From Thiotrichaceae bacterium (GTDB lineage: Bacteria > Pseudomonadota > Gammaproteobacteria > Thiotrichales > Thiotrichaceae), in contig JALVDQ010000274.1 in the NCBI GenBank assembly GCA_027008885.1, forward strand, positions 1 through 26,964: 26,964 nt of DNA, read 5' to 3'. The position numbers and the translations under genes were made by a program. Positions 16,665 to 25,614 of this stretch are shown here, piece by piece. Below the pieces are notes generated by a model. The model saw only the letters and a program-made list of their open reading frames with translations, did no database searches and had not been told where the DNA came from. Within the stretch, counting starts at the first letter, position 1. Every line of letters starts with the position of its first letter.

Positions 16665-17822
16665 ATGTCAAAAAACAAACATCTAAAAATGCTTGTTATA
16701 AGTTCTTTTCTGGTAATGTCTCTGGGGCTACTATTGCCAGGTTTGTCAGCAGCAGCTGAAATCATTACAGTAGGTCTGTCAAAATCGAATTCCCAGACTG
16801 TACTGGGAAGTACTGTTGTCCCCTATAAGGAAATTACCGTTACAGCAAAAATGCCAGGACAGGTTGTTGCCCTCTCAGGAGATGTTGGCTCAAGATTTAA
16901 AAAAGGTGACATCCTGGCAAAAATTGATGATGCCCAGTTATTGGCAAAGAAAAATACACTTTGGGCACAAATTACTGCTGCACAGGCTGCCTTGAGAAAC
17001 TCCCAGGCTCAATTTCAAAGAGAGATCGTGTCACCTCGCAGTAAAGATATCAGTGGTATGCCGGGCATGGGTTTACCATCAATGATGGATATTTATTTCA
17101 CCCGCCCCATGTATGACATGATGGGTAGCAGTTTTGATACCGATTATAATCGCTATTCTGATCTGGTGAGTAGCCAGAGCGGACTTAAACAGGCAGAAAG
17201 CCAGGTTATGATGGCGTGGTCACAGCTTAATGAACTGGATACCAAAATCAAGGATACGGTTTCTATAGCACCATTTGATGGAATTGTTATGGAAAAAATG
17301 GTTGAAGTCGGTGATGCAGTGCAGCCGGGTCAACCCTTGATGAGATATGGTTTTGTCGATTACCTGCGTTTAAAAGCCGATGTACCTTCGATGCTGGTTT
17401 CCAGCCTGAAAGAGGGTATGAATGTTTCAGTTCGCATTGGTAGCAGCATTTCTACTGTGGCTAAAGTTTCCCAGATTTACCCTGTTGCTGACCCTTCAAG
17501 GCATACAGTCGTCGTAAAATTCGACTTGCCTGTTGGCGTATTGGCATCTCCGGGCATGTATGCAGAGATATTTCTTCCTGATGCAGGTTCTGGTAGTAAT
17601 ACCATTGTAACTATTCCTAAAACTGCCCTGATAGAGGGACGTAGCTTGCCAACAGTGCTGGTTGTCGATGAGGCAAAAAAAACTTCTTCACTGCGCTTGG
17701 TGCGCCTTGGTGTACCTCAGGGAAATGGCATGATCGCCGTTGTTTCGGGCTTGAAAGCAGGTGAGAAAATTATTAATAATCCTCCTACGGGAGCGTCTTC
17801 AGGCTGGTACCCTGAATCCTGA
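16665..17822 (+). CDS. RND efflux membrane-fusion (periplasmic adaptor) protein with Met-rich insert
   Basis: AcrA/HlyD-type adaptor that would link the RND permease downstream to an outer-membrane channel. A signal peptide (residues 1-31, ending SAAA) has no lipobox Cys. A biotinyl-lipoyl half (ITVTAKMPGQVVAL...GDILAKIDDAQLL), a helical hairpin (about 90-190), the second lipoyl half (IAPFDGIVMEKMVEVGDAVQPGQPLM), then beta-barrel and membrane-proximal domains follow. At about residues 130-153, where the hairpin tip should be, lies a segment with seven Met (GMPGMGLPSMMDIYF...PMYDMMG). AAAAGGAAT precedes the ATG. First gene of the cluster; no TolC-like gene is nearby. Substrate unknown. Confidence 0.88.
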   Translation: MSKNKHLKMLVISSFLVMSLGLLLPGLSAAAEIITVGLSKSNSQTVLGSTVVPYKEITVTAKMPGQVVALSGDVGSRFKKGDILAKIDDAQLLAKKNTLWAQITAAQAALRNSQAQFQREIVSPRSKDISGMPGMGLPSMMDIYFTRPMYDMMGSSFDTDYNRYSDLVSSQSGLKQAESQVMMAWSQLNELDTKIKDTVSIAPFDGIVMEKMVEVGDAVQPGQPLMRYGFVDYLRLKADVPSMLVSSLKEGMNVSVRIGSSISTVAKVSQIYPVADPSRHTVVVKFDLPVGVLASPGMYAEIFLPDAGSGSNTIVTIPKTALIEGRSLPTVLVVDEAKKTSSLRLVRLGVPQGNGMIAVVSGLKAGEKIINNPPTGASSGWYPES

Positions 17823-17834
17823 TACTCGCATGAG

Positions 17835-17854
17835 TCAAGAGACAGGTGTCTTGA
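17835..17854 (+). other. Small hairpin between adaptor and permease genes
   Basis: TCAAGA and TCTTGA enclose an eight-base loop, giving a six-base-pair stem in the 74 bp spacer. There is no T run, so it is not a terminator. It could stabilise or process the mRNA between the two genes; it may also be chance. Confidence 0.3.
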
Positions 17855-17896
17855 ATTACAAAAGTAAAGAGAATAGATAGTAGCTGAAGATAGAAT

Positions 17897-20800
17897 ATGA
17901 CTGATCAAAATACATCCCAGGAAAAAAACAGAAAAATACATAAAAACTTAGGAATCGCAGGGGGGATTGCAAAGACATTTATAACCTCTCCCATTACACT
18001 TTTGCTTCTGATTGCATTTTTGGCACTGGGTATGCTGGGAATGCAAATGACTCCCCGGCAGGAAGACCCACAAATATCTGTACCAATGGTCGATATTTTT
18101 GTGAGTTACCCCGGAGCCAGTGCTGAAGAAGTTGAAAGTCAGGTAGCGCGACCGCTAGAAGGCATAATGTCGGAGATTACAGGGGTTAAGCATGTCTATT
18201 CTGCATCTTATCGGGGGCAGGCTCTTGTTACTGTTCAGTTTAAGGTTGGTGAAAACTTTGAATCTTCTATCGTCAAGTTACATGATAAAATAACCTCAAA
18301 TAAAAATAAGATGCCGCAAGGTATAGCAGGTTTTCTGGTCAAGCCTGTCGGGGTGGATGATGTTCCGGTTGTGACGGTTACATTATGGTCAAATGATGTT
18401 GATGATGCATCACTTAAACTGGTTGCACTGGATTTGTTGCAAAAACTGCGCGAGGTACCCAATGCCAGCCAAAGTTTTATTGTAGATGGTCGTACTGATC
18501 AGCTACTCATAGAAATCTTGCCAGAGCGTCTGGCTACCTTTGGGGTTTCATTAGGTCAGGTGGCAAATACGATTCGCATGGCAAATTCCGAGCGTAATGC
18601 CGGTTCGGTAGAGCCAGGAAACAAGTTTGTCAAGGTTATCACCGGTTCTTTTTTGCAATCAGCAGAAGATGTCAAGCGTTTGATGGTCGCTGTGGTCGAT
18701 GGCAGACCTGTGTATGTGCGTGATGTAGCAACAGTTACAGAAGGTCCTAGTGAAGCAACAAAAATTGTTGGTTACTACACCGGAAAGGCAAGCATAACGG
18801 CAACTGACGAGGACAATGAGAAAGAAGAAATCCAGAAAAAGAAATCTCACGAAATTGCCAATGGTGCTCCGGCAGTAACCATTGCAATTGCAAAGAAACA
18901 CGGTTCAAACGGGGTTGACGTTTCAGATGCCGTATTGGAAAAAGTCGAGTATTTAAAGGGGCGCTTGATTCCTGATAATGTACACGTTGAAATAACCCGG
19001 AATTACGGTGAAACAGCAAAAGAAAAAGTAAACGAGTTACTCTTCAAACTTGCTGAAGCAACCATGATGGTAACCGTACTGGTCTTTCTTTTTCTCGGTT
19101 GGCGAGCTTCACTGGTTACCTTTATTATCATCCCTGTTGTTATTACCGTCACTGTATTATCAGCCTGGCTTTTGGGGTTGACAATCGACCGCGTAAGCTT
19201 GTTTGCCCTGATATTTTCAATCGGTATATTAGTGGATGATGCAATTGTAATCGTTGAAAATATTTACCGGCGATGGCTTCTATCTGGAAGTCTGGATATT
19301 GATACAGCAGTTGATGCGGTGCGTGAAGTTGGAAATCCAACCATTTTAGCGACATTTACAGTCATTGCGGCACTCTTGCCAATGGGTTTTGTGAGTGGGA
19401 TGATGGGACCTTATATGTCCCCGATTCCAGTTCTGGGCTCGGTAGCAATGTTATTCTCGCTGTTTGCTGCCTTTGCATTTACTCCCTGGCTAACCAACAA
19501 GTTTAAGCCAAGCCTTGACAAGTTGGAGCAGATGGAAGAGAAAGAGCATCGTCAGGCGGCGTTTCTTGAGAGATTCTTCCGACGCCTGATAATACCGCTG
19601 GTGCGTGACAAGAGAAAAGGAAAGTTACTGCTCTATTCACTGATTGGCGTTTTATTGTTATCAATGACTTTATTCTATACCAAGGGTGTAAAAGTCAAAA
19701 TGCTGCCCCTGGACAACAAGCCCGAATTTAATATTGTAGTGAACTTTCCTGAAGGAACCTCTTTACCCACAACCGCAAATCTTATTAACCAGATTGCTAC
19801 AAAGATGCAGGCTGTTGATGAAGTTACTGCCGTTCAGACCTATGCGGGTACGGCATCACCCTTTAACTTTAACGGACTTGTGCGCCATTATTATTTGCGT
19901 GACAAGCCATGGCAGGGAGATGTACAGGTACAATTAACCAATAAACATGAACGTGAGCGTTCCAGTCACGAAATTGCTGATGAGGCAAGGGCAGTTTTAA
20001 CGCCAATGGCAAAAGCTGTCGGTGCCAGGATACAAGTGGTAGAAATGCCTCCTGGACCACCGGTATTACAATCTGTAGTGGCTGAAATATATGGACCAAG
20101 CGCAGAAACACGCAGACAGGTTGCGCGTGATCTGACTAAAGTTTTTGAAGAAGCTCCAAACCTTGCAGATGTAGATAATTTTCTTGAAGATCCCCATCAA
20201 ATATTGCGTTTCAAGGTAGATGCCGCAAAAGCTCAACGCAATGGTATTTCTGTTGAAGATATCAATTCTACCCTGGATATGGCAATGGGTGGTTATGTCC
20301 TGGGTGATATCAAGAAAAATGCCCTGATTAATCCCACGCCAATTATTATGCAGGTGCCTTTGAGTGCCCGCTCACAGATAAACCGTTTGATACAGTTACC
20401 TGTTACAAACCGCATGGGAAAAACCCTGCCCTTGTCGGAACTGGGTTATTTCGTGAAAGAACAGGCTGATCAGCCAATCTATCACAAGGATTTGCGTCCG
20501 GTAGAGTTTGTTACTGCTGAAACAGTGGGTGATCTGGCAGCACCTGTTTATGGTATGTTCCAGGTGCAGGATATATTGGCAGCAGCCAATAATGGCAAAG
20601 GTTATAAGGCACCTGATGGTACACTCGTTACCAGTGGTAGCTGGTTCGGGCGTGAAGACAAGGCAGATAAAACCAATTTTGAATGGGGTGGAGAATGGAC
20701 GGTTACATTTGAAACTTTCAGGGATATGGGTATAGCCTTTATGGCGGCGCTGGTCCTGATTTATATGCTAATTGTGGCATTATTCGGGAATTTTATACTG

Positions 20801-22051
20801 CCTGCCATTGTCATTGCACCGATTCCGTTAACTCTCATTGGAATAATACCCGGACACTGGATTTGGGGTGCTGATTTTACTGCGACATCCATGATTGGGT
20901 TTATCGCCTTGGCAGGTATTGTTGTCAGAAATTCAATATTATTAGTGGATTTCTCAAAAAATGCGGTGCTGAATGAGGGGAAAAGTGTCGTTGAAGCAGT
21001 TATACATTCCTGTGAGGCGCGTACCAGACCGATAGCCATTACAGCATTTGCGTTAATTGGAGGCTCACTGGTCATTATTACCGATCCGATATTTAAAGGT
21101 ATGGCGGTTTCCCTGGTATTTGGCGGTTTGGTATCGACACTACTTACCCTGATCGTGGTGCCTTTAGGCTGTATAAGTGCAGGCAAGGCACTTTGTATTA
21201 ATGAAGATGGTGAGTCAATTGTACCCCCTGATTTTGAAGATGATGCTTTACTGGAGTCTGATTCGGCTGATGAGCCCTCGGAATACAAAGAAAGCTTTTT
21301 TGACAAGATAAAAGATGCCATTTCAACCCTCTTTGGTATTGTTGTGACTGTGGGAGGATTAATAATAACTGGAGCAAAAGGACTATTGGCGTTTGTTTTT
21401 AGACGCACTAAAAAAGATGATGATGACTGGACTCCAAGCCCTCCGGGAAAAAAGGCAGTAAAAAGTGATGACGACTGGGTTCCTAGTCCACCCAAAAAGA
21501 GAAAAACCAAAAAGAATGATGAGTGGGTTCCCAGTCCACCCAGAAAAAGAACGCAAAAGACAGTAAAAGTCGATGCTGCTGATGATAGTGATAATGATAG
21601 TGAAGCTGCTGATGCGGGTGAGGATGTTGCTAATAAAGATACAAAGCCAGCAAGGAAAGAGGCTGATTCTACTGTTTCAGCAGCAAAACAAAAAAATAAA
21701 AAGTCTGATTCATCAAAGTCCGGGAAAAAAGATGCTAAAGTTAATAAACAAGCAGAAGATACAGAGGCAACAGAAGATGTAAAAAAACCGAAAAAGCAGG
21801 AAACAAAATCCAGGGCAAAACCGGCTACCAGGAAAAAAACACAGACAAAGGCAAAGGCAAAAACGAAGCCAAAGAGCGAGACAGGGCAAAAGACAAAGTC
21901 AACCGCCAAGTCCAAGTCTAAAGCAGCCTCAAAACCGGCGTCTGCTGCAAAGGCAAAATCCAAACCAGAGAAGAAATCCGCAACCTCTGCAAGCGGGACT
22001 AAAGCGAAAAAGTCCAAGCCCAGAGGAATACGTTTGAAAAAAGATATATAG
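17897..22051 (+). CDS. RND-family permease with long disordered C-terminal extension
   Basis: Inner-membrane proton-driven AcrB/HAE-like transporter. The core (about 1-1100) has two transmembrane halves and two large periplasmic loops (QMTPRQEDPQISVPMVDIFVSYPGA at the first). TM4 carries Asp447-Asp448 in GILVDDAIVIVEN, the proton-relay pair; TM10 has Arg1011 in GIVVRNSILLVDF, where AcrB has Lys. After the core comes an acidic stretch, a further hydrophobic segment (about 1142-1168), then three tandem 16-residue repeats centred on Trp1178, Trp1194 and Trp1210 (DDDWxPSPPxKK pattern), and about 165 residues rich in Lys, Ala, Ser and Thr. Usual RND permeases have about 1030-1060 residues; this has 1384. 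The tail should be cytoplasmic if the extra segment does not cross the membrane. Substrate unknown. Confidence 0.9.
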   Translation: MTDQNTSQEKNRKIHKNLGIAGGIAKTFITSPITLLLLIAFLALGMLGMQMTPRQEDPQISVPMVDIFVSYPGASAEEVESQVARPLEGIMSEITGVKHVYSASYRGQALVTVQFKVGENFESSIVKLHDKITSNKNKMPQGIAGFLVKPVGVDDVPVVTVTLWSNDVDDASLKLVALDLLQKLREVPNASQSFIVDGRTDQLLIEILPERLATFGVSLGQVANTIRMANSERNAGSVEPGNKFVKVITGSFLQSAEDVKRLMVAVVDGRPVYVRDVATVTEGPSEATKIVGYYTGKASITATDEDNEKEEIQKKKSHEIANGAPAVTIAIAKKHGSNGVDVSDAVLEKVEYLKGRLIPDNVHVEITRNYGETAKEKVNELLFKLAEATMMVTVLVFLFLGWRASLVTFIIIPVVITVTVLSAWLLGLTIDRVSLFALIFSIGILVDDAIVIVENIYRRWLLSGSLDIDTAVDAVREVGNPTILATFTVIAALLPMGFVSGMMGPYMSPIPVLGSVAMLFSLFAAFAFTPWLTNKFKPSLDKLEQMEEKEHRQAAFLERFFRRLIIPLVRDKRKGKLLLYSLIGVLLLSMTLFYTKGVKVKMLPLDNKPEFNIVVNFPEGTSLPTTANLINQIATKMQAVDEVTAVQTYAGTASPFNFNGLVRHYYLRDKPWQGDVQVQLTNKHERERSSHEIADEARAVLTPMAKAVGARIQVVEMPPGPPVLQSVVAEIYGPSAETRRQVARDLTKVFEEAPNLADVDNFLEDPHQILRFKVDAAKAQRNGISVEDINSTLDMAMGGYVLGDIKKNALINPTPIIMQVPLSARSQINRLIQLPVTNRMGKTLPLSELGYFVKEQADQPIYHKDLRPVEFVTAETVGDLAAPVYGMFQVQDILAAANNGKGYKAPDGTLVTSGSWFGREDKADKTNFEWGGEWTVTFETFRDMGIAFMAALVLIYMLIVALFGNFILPAIVIAPIPLTLIGIIPGHWIWGADFTATSMIGFIALAGIVVRNSILLVDFSKNAVLNEGKSVVEAVIHSCEARTRPIAITAFALIGGSLVIITDPIFKGMAVSLVFGGLVSTLLTLIVVPLGCISAGKALCINEDGESIVPPDFEDDALLESDSADEPSEYKESFFDKIKDAISTLFGIVVTVGGLIITGAKGLLAFVFRRTKKDDDDWTPSPPGKKAVKSDDDWVPSPPKKRKTKKNDEWVPSPPRKRTQKTVKVDAADDSDNDSEAADAGEDVANKDTKPARKEADSTVSAAKQKNKKSDSSKSGKKDAKVNKQAEDTEATEDVKKPKKQETKSRAKPATRKKTQTKAKAKTKPKSETGQKTKSTAKSKSKAASKPASAAKAKSKPEKKSATSASGTKAKKSKPRGIRLKKDI

Positions 22052-22065
22052 AGAGAGAATACGCA

Positions 22066-22866
22066 ATGAAAGGGTTACAAAAAAATTATTCATTACAAAT
22101 AGTTGTAGCAACCGTATTAGCTTCAGTTATGATTTTAGTTACAGGCAATGGGATTGCTGATTCACGGAATAGCAAAAACTTGTTACCGCCGCCTGGTCCA
22201 TTTGCCAATAAACTTCCCGAAGCTGAGGTAGACAGCGCTGCATCTGGAGCTGTTTCCTCTCCGCACAAACCTGTAGCACCAGTAGCTCAACAGGGGTTAA
22301 ATCAAAAAGGCATTTCAGAAAAAATGCCACATCAGCCCAAAAAACCGGAGATAGCTCATGCCATGCCAAAGCCAGGGGTGCTTCCGGCACTTGAGCTTAA
22401 GCCAGTGAATAAAGGAATCAGGCAACCAGTGCCTGGCAGGGAGCCCGAATTCAAGAGAGAAATGCCCAGTATTCCCCAGGCATTAGCTACAATCAAAGCA
22501 CCAACAGTGCCCCAGGTTTCCCAGCCTGCTACTCCCCGTATGCCAGAAGTTAAGCCCCCAGCTTTTTCTGTGAATGCACCACAGGGCGCATATCAGCCAG
22601 GATCTGCTCCGCAATTAAGTCGTCCCATGCCGCCACAACAGCCACTGATGCCAAATACACGACCTGCGATGCCGCCAGCTTACAGAGCAAATTCTGCTCA
22701 GCCAGGTTCTTATATGCGTCCGGGAGTACAGCAATATCGCTATATTCCACTTCCCGTATATCAAGCAAACTATGGTTATTCCAGGCCACCTGCCAATGGC
22801 TACTATATGCCCACACCAGGTTTTTGGGTGCCACGCAGTTCTGGCAACAAAGCTGGCAACAAATAA
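22066..22866 (+). CDS. Proline-rich exported protein, unknown function
   Basis: I do not recognise a family. The N-terminus (residues 1-31) has a hydrophobic stretch (QIVVATVLASVMILVTG) ending GIA/DS, a signal peptide or a single anchor. The remaining 235 residues are low complexity, rich in Pro, Gln and Ala, with PxxP motifs throughout and a Tyr/Pro-rich C-terminus (YRYIPLPVYQANYGYSRPP). No Cys and no predicted domain. It lies 14 bp after the permease stop, so it is probably co-transcribed. It shares a PQGAY motif with the coiled-coil protein at 24693, also in a Pro-rich setting. Likely a periplasmic spacer or scaffold; this is inference. Confidence 0.75.
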   Translation: MKGLQKNYSLQIVVATVLASVMILVTGNGIADSRNSKNLLPPPGPFANKLPEAEVDSAASGAVSSPHKPVAPVAQQGLNQKGISEKMPHQPKKPEIAHAMPKPGVLPALELKPVNKGIRQPVPGREPEFKREMPSIPQALATIKAPTVPQVSQPATPRMPEVKPPAFSVNAPQGAYQPGSAPQLSRPMPPQQPLMPNTRPAMPPAYRANSAQPGSYMRPGVQQYRYIPLPVYQANYGYSRPPANGYYMPTPGFWVPRSSGNKAGNK

Positions 22867-22900
22867 TGGAATACTCTTTACTGAATCATGGGAGGGGTAA

Positions 22901-23521
22901 ATGATAACAGTTGTAGGTAATATGAAAGGTGGTACAGGTAAAAGCACAGTTGCTTTCAATTTGTCAATTTGGGTAGCGACGAGACGTAATGTGCACGTTT
23001 CAGTTTATGACCTTGATCCGCAAGCAACAATTACTGACGCATTGGAAATCAGGACAGAAGATGGTCATGTACCTACAATTGAACCATCGAATAACGTAGA
23101 TGAACTCTCAAATGAAGGGAAACACACTGAAGTCATTATAGATATTGGTATTTCAGATAGCAAAGCGATGAATGCGGCGATAAAAAAGGCAGACCGGATT
23201 TTAATTCCGGTTGCTCCAAGTCAGGCAGATGTGTGGTCAACACAACGCTTTTTAAAACTTATTTTTGATTTGAGAAAAAAGGGCAAAAAACCGGAAATTT
23301 TAGGTTTTATGAATCGCTCGGATACACACCGCGCAGTGCGTGAAACCGACGAAGCATTTGAAGCACTTAGTACCCTTGATGAATTGAAAATGCTCAAGCC
23401 AAGGCTGTATCAGCGCACAGCATACAGGCGCTCGTTTAGTGAAGGTATGGCAGTGTTTGAGCTGGATTCAAAATCAAAAGCGGCAAAAGAGATTGAGGAA
23501 CTGGGGCAGGTATTGTATTAA
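22901..23521 (+). CDS. Orphan ParA/McdA-like partitioning ATPase
   Basis: Small ParA-family ATPase of the kind that positions protein cargo over the nucleoid. The deviant Walker A motif KGGTGKST (about residues 9-16) carries the signature lysine. YDLDPQAT is the A-prime motif, and VIIDIGIS the Walker B region. RILIPVAPSQADVWST and a short C-terminal helix follow. The 206 residues resemble cargo-positioning ParAs (McdA, PpfA type) rather than plasmid or chromosomal ParA, which usually carry N-terminal DNA-binding parts. No parB gene or obvious parS site is present. GGAGGGG precedes the ATG. Embedded in the RND/dynamin cluster, so its cargo may be a neighbour. Confidence 0.85.
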   Translation: MITVVGNMKGGTGKSTVAFNLSIWVATRRNVHVSVYDLDPQATITDALEIRTEDGHVPTIEPSNNVDELSNEGKHTEVIIDIGISDSKAMNAAIKKADRILIPVAPSQADVWSTQRFLKLIFDLRKKGKKPEILGFMNRSDTHRAVRETDEAFEALSTLDELKMLKPRLYQRTAYRRSFSEGMAVFELDSKSKAAKEIEELGQVLY

Positions 23522-23627
23522 TTTATGCCACAATAATCTTGCAAATGTGAGATAATAGGCGTAGTCAAAGTAAAACCTGAATCAGTAAGGCTGCTACGCA
23601 AGTAGAAATAAAAGAAGAGGAATATTG

Positions 23628-24653
23628 ATGTATATCGTAAGATGGTTAATGGGGCATCCAATTATTGCAACCTGGGTGTTGGGGCTTATTGCAATCTTGC
23701 TTTCAGTGGATGCGACAAATAAAAGCGCGCATAGCACAGAAGATATGGGGATATCCCATACGCTGGAATCTGTTCAAACTGAAGAACATGCAAAAGAACA
23801 TGTCACTGCGGGAACAACAGTGGAAGCTGCAGCAACAAAAGAGGATGCGGCAAAAGGAGGTGTGGCAAAAGAAAATGTAGCAAAAGAAAATGCAACAACA
23901 GGAACAACTGCCAATGGGGATAGCAGTGTAAACAGTGAGACCGCCTTAAACACGGTTATCAGTACAGCAGCTACAACAAGTGGAGAAAAATCGAATGAAA
24001 ATAAATTCGGTAGTGAGCATACCAGTACAAGCGCCACAAAAAATAATGTAGCTTCAGGCATAACAGAAGCCACGACAGTACTCAAAGAAACAGTAACAGA
24101 ATCCGTCAGGAAAACGGCGGATAAAACGGCGGATAAAGTAAACACAATGGTATCAGCCGTTAAAAAAAACTCAGATAAAGTGATAACAAAATCTGAAGCA
24201 GTTGTTTCAGACGTTAAAAATGCGATTAAGACAAAAATCAATCCAAAATCTCAACAAGATGTAGCTATAGCGGGAAGTGCAAATTTATTACAACTTAAAA
24301 AGGAAGTCGCACAGGTTCCGCCAGAGGCAAGCTCTGATTTGGAGCAGGTAAAACCAGCAGAGCTTCTGTTAATGGCAAGAGAAGCCTATTGGAATAATGG
24401 TCTTGATGAAGCTGCTGAATTATATCTGAGACTGATTAAACTGGAACCGGATGTGATAGAACACAAGGGTGAACTGGGCAATGTTTACTGGAGACAGGGC
24501 TATCCCAGGAAAGCGGCTGAACTCTATTCTGAGATAGCACTACCAATGATAAAAAATGGAAATACTGATAGAGTAGTCAATATGGTCGGATTTATCGCTT
24601 TGTTTTTTCCGGAAAAGGCGGCTGAAATCCAGCAGCAAATTCAGCAACAGTAA
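23628..24653 (+). CDS. Membrane-anchored protein with low-complexity linker and TPR-like C-terminus
   Basis: Not a named family. The start is the ATG at 23628 (an in-frame TTG precedes it directly), with AGAGG upstream. One N-terminal membrane helix (about 8-26, IIATWVLGLIAILLS) anchors it. Residues 30-225 form a long Ala/Thr/Glu/Lys linker with short internal repeats (VAKEN twice, KTADK twice) that could form an amphipathic helix around 140-210. The C-terminal part (about 242-341) has two TPR-like helical pairs (LLLMAREAYWNNGLDEAAELYLRLI and GELGNVYWRQGYPRKAAELY). The TPR part suggests a protein-docking role. It lies 106 bp after the ParA gene and 39 bp before the next. Confidence 0.75.
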   Translation: MYIVRWLMGHPIIATWVLGLIAILLSVDATNKSAHSTEDMGISHTLESVQTEEHAKEHVTAGTTVEAAATKEDAAKGGVAKENVAKENATTGTTANGDSSVNSETALNTVISTAATTSGEKSNENKFGSEHTSTSATKNNVASGITEATTVLKETVTESVRKTADKTADKVNTMVSAVKKNSDKVITKSEAVVSDVKNAIKTKINPKSQQDVAIAGSANLLQLKKEVAQVPPEASSDLEQVKPAELLLMAREAYWNNGLDEAAELYLRLIKLEPDVIEHKGELGNVYWRQGYPRKAAELYSEIALPMIKNGNTDRVVNMVGFIALFFPEKAAEIQQQIQQQ

Positions 24654-24692
24654 CAACGAAGCAAAGCACTAAAAATGGGGTAGGTAAATATT

Positions 24693-25487
24693 ATGGCAAA
24701 AAGTGATTTGCACAGAGATTATATTCTGGAGCTGGAAAGTGAGCTTCAGGAATTTGAAAAAAAAGCAGATGCAACCACTAGACGCTTGCAGATTATGGTA
24801 TACCCCGCCATGATTGCTTTTATTATTTTGGCATCATTTGGTTTTTATCTGATTTATTCGTTAACTTCTGATGTTAACCGAATGGCAGATACAATAATAC
24901 ATATGAGCAGTTCCATAGATAGAAATATGGACTCCATATCAAATACCATGGGGCATATGTCAGGCAAGATGGATTCGCTTGCAGATTCAACACATAACAT
25001 GTCCAGCAATGTTGGAATGATGTCGAGTAATGTGAGCAATATGACCGAAAATACCGTAGAAATGGTTAACAGTATCAGTGGGCTACGCGCAGCAACCTAT
25101 GACATGGCAGCCTCAACCAATAATATGCAGCGTGATATGTGGAGCCTCAACAAAAATATTTCCACCCCACTAAGTTTTATGAATAATTTTCTTCCCTGGA
25201 AGAATGATCGGAGCTTGCCATTCCAGGGCTCAAGCAGACCACTGCCACCCTCATATTTTGCCATTCCTGCAAAACAGCCCCAGGGTGCTTATGGCAATGG
25301 AAACTTGCTTCCTGCACCAGTGCCTCTTCTGCCAATGCCCGACTTATACTCAGTGCCGTCACCTGCTGCTCCTGCAGTACCAAAAAAGCCAGCAAATCCG
25401 GCAGATGTGACAGTTAAGTCTAATGATCAAAGCTCTGCTGTAAATCCTTTGCCTGGAAAGCCTGGAGAAATTATTTCACAAAGGTAA
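24693..25487 (+). CDS. Single-pass membrane protein with Met heptad coiled coil and Pro-rich tail
   Basis: Not a named family. A charged N-terminal helix (LELESELQEFEKKADATTRR) precedes one membrane segment (about 34-57). Residues 60-155 form a Ser/Asn/Met-rich coiled coil: Met recurs every seven residues (103, 110, 117, 124, then 138, 145), with an earlier run at 79, 86, 93. The final 95 residues are Pro-rich (PAPVPLLPMPDLY, VPSPAAPAVPKKP) with PQGAY at about 196-200. The coil resembles signalling-helix linkers of chemoreceptors but there is no receptor signalling tip. It probably oligomerises at the membrane; this is inference. It sits between the TPR gene and the dynamin-like gene. Confidence 0.75.
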   Translation: MAKSDLHRDYILELESELQEFEKKADATTRRLQIMVYPAMIAFIILASFGFYLIYSLTSDVNRMADTIIHMSSSIDRNMDSISNTMGHMSGKMDSLADSTHNMSSNVGMMSSNVSNMTENTVEMVNSISGLRAATYDMAASTNNMQRDMWSLNKNISTPLSFMNNFLPWKNDRSLPFQGSSRPLPPSYFAIPAKQPQGAYGNGNLLPAPVPLLPMPDLYSVPSPAAPAVPKKPANPADVTVKSNDQSSAVNPLPGKPGEIISQR

Positions 25488-25614
25488 AAGGCAAAAGGTA
25501 ATGATTCTCTTGATAGCTGACCTGCGAAAGTACTGACGCGCAATCCCTAAAGTAAGCTTTGAACTCATGGTAGTTTGCCTGCCTGTTTTAATATAATAAT
25601 GAGGTATAGTAGTA

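Noticed and set aside
20761..22017. A 418-residue minus-strand reading frame opposite the RND tail
   Set aside because: It is the antisense of Lys/Ala codons, giving a Phe/Ala/Val-rich low-complexity product with no start signal or motif. The plus-strand permease explains the region.
23580..23627. Possible promoter or parS-like site between the ParA gene and the TPR-like gene
   Set aside because: I looked for an inverted repeat or a -35/-10 pair and found nothing convincing.
23774..24241. A minus-strand reading frame opposite the low-complexity linker of the TPR-like protein
   Set aside because: Same effect: the antisense of a Thr/Ala/Lys-rich linker gives a hydrophobic artefact. No ribosome site and it is wholly inside a supported gene.
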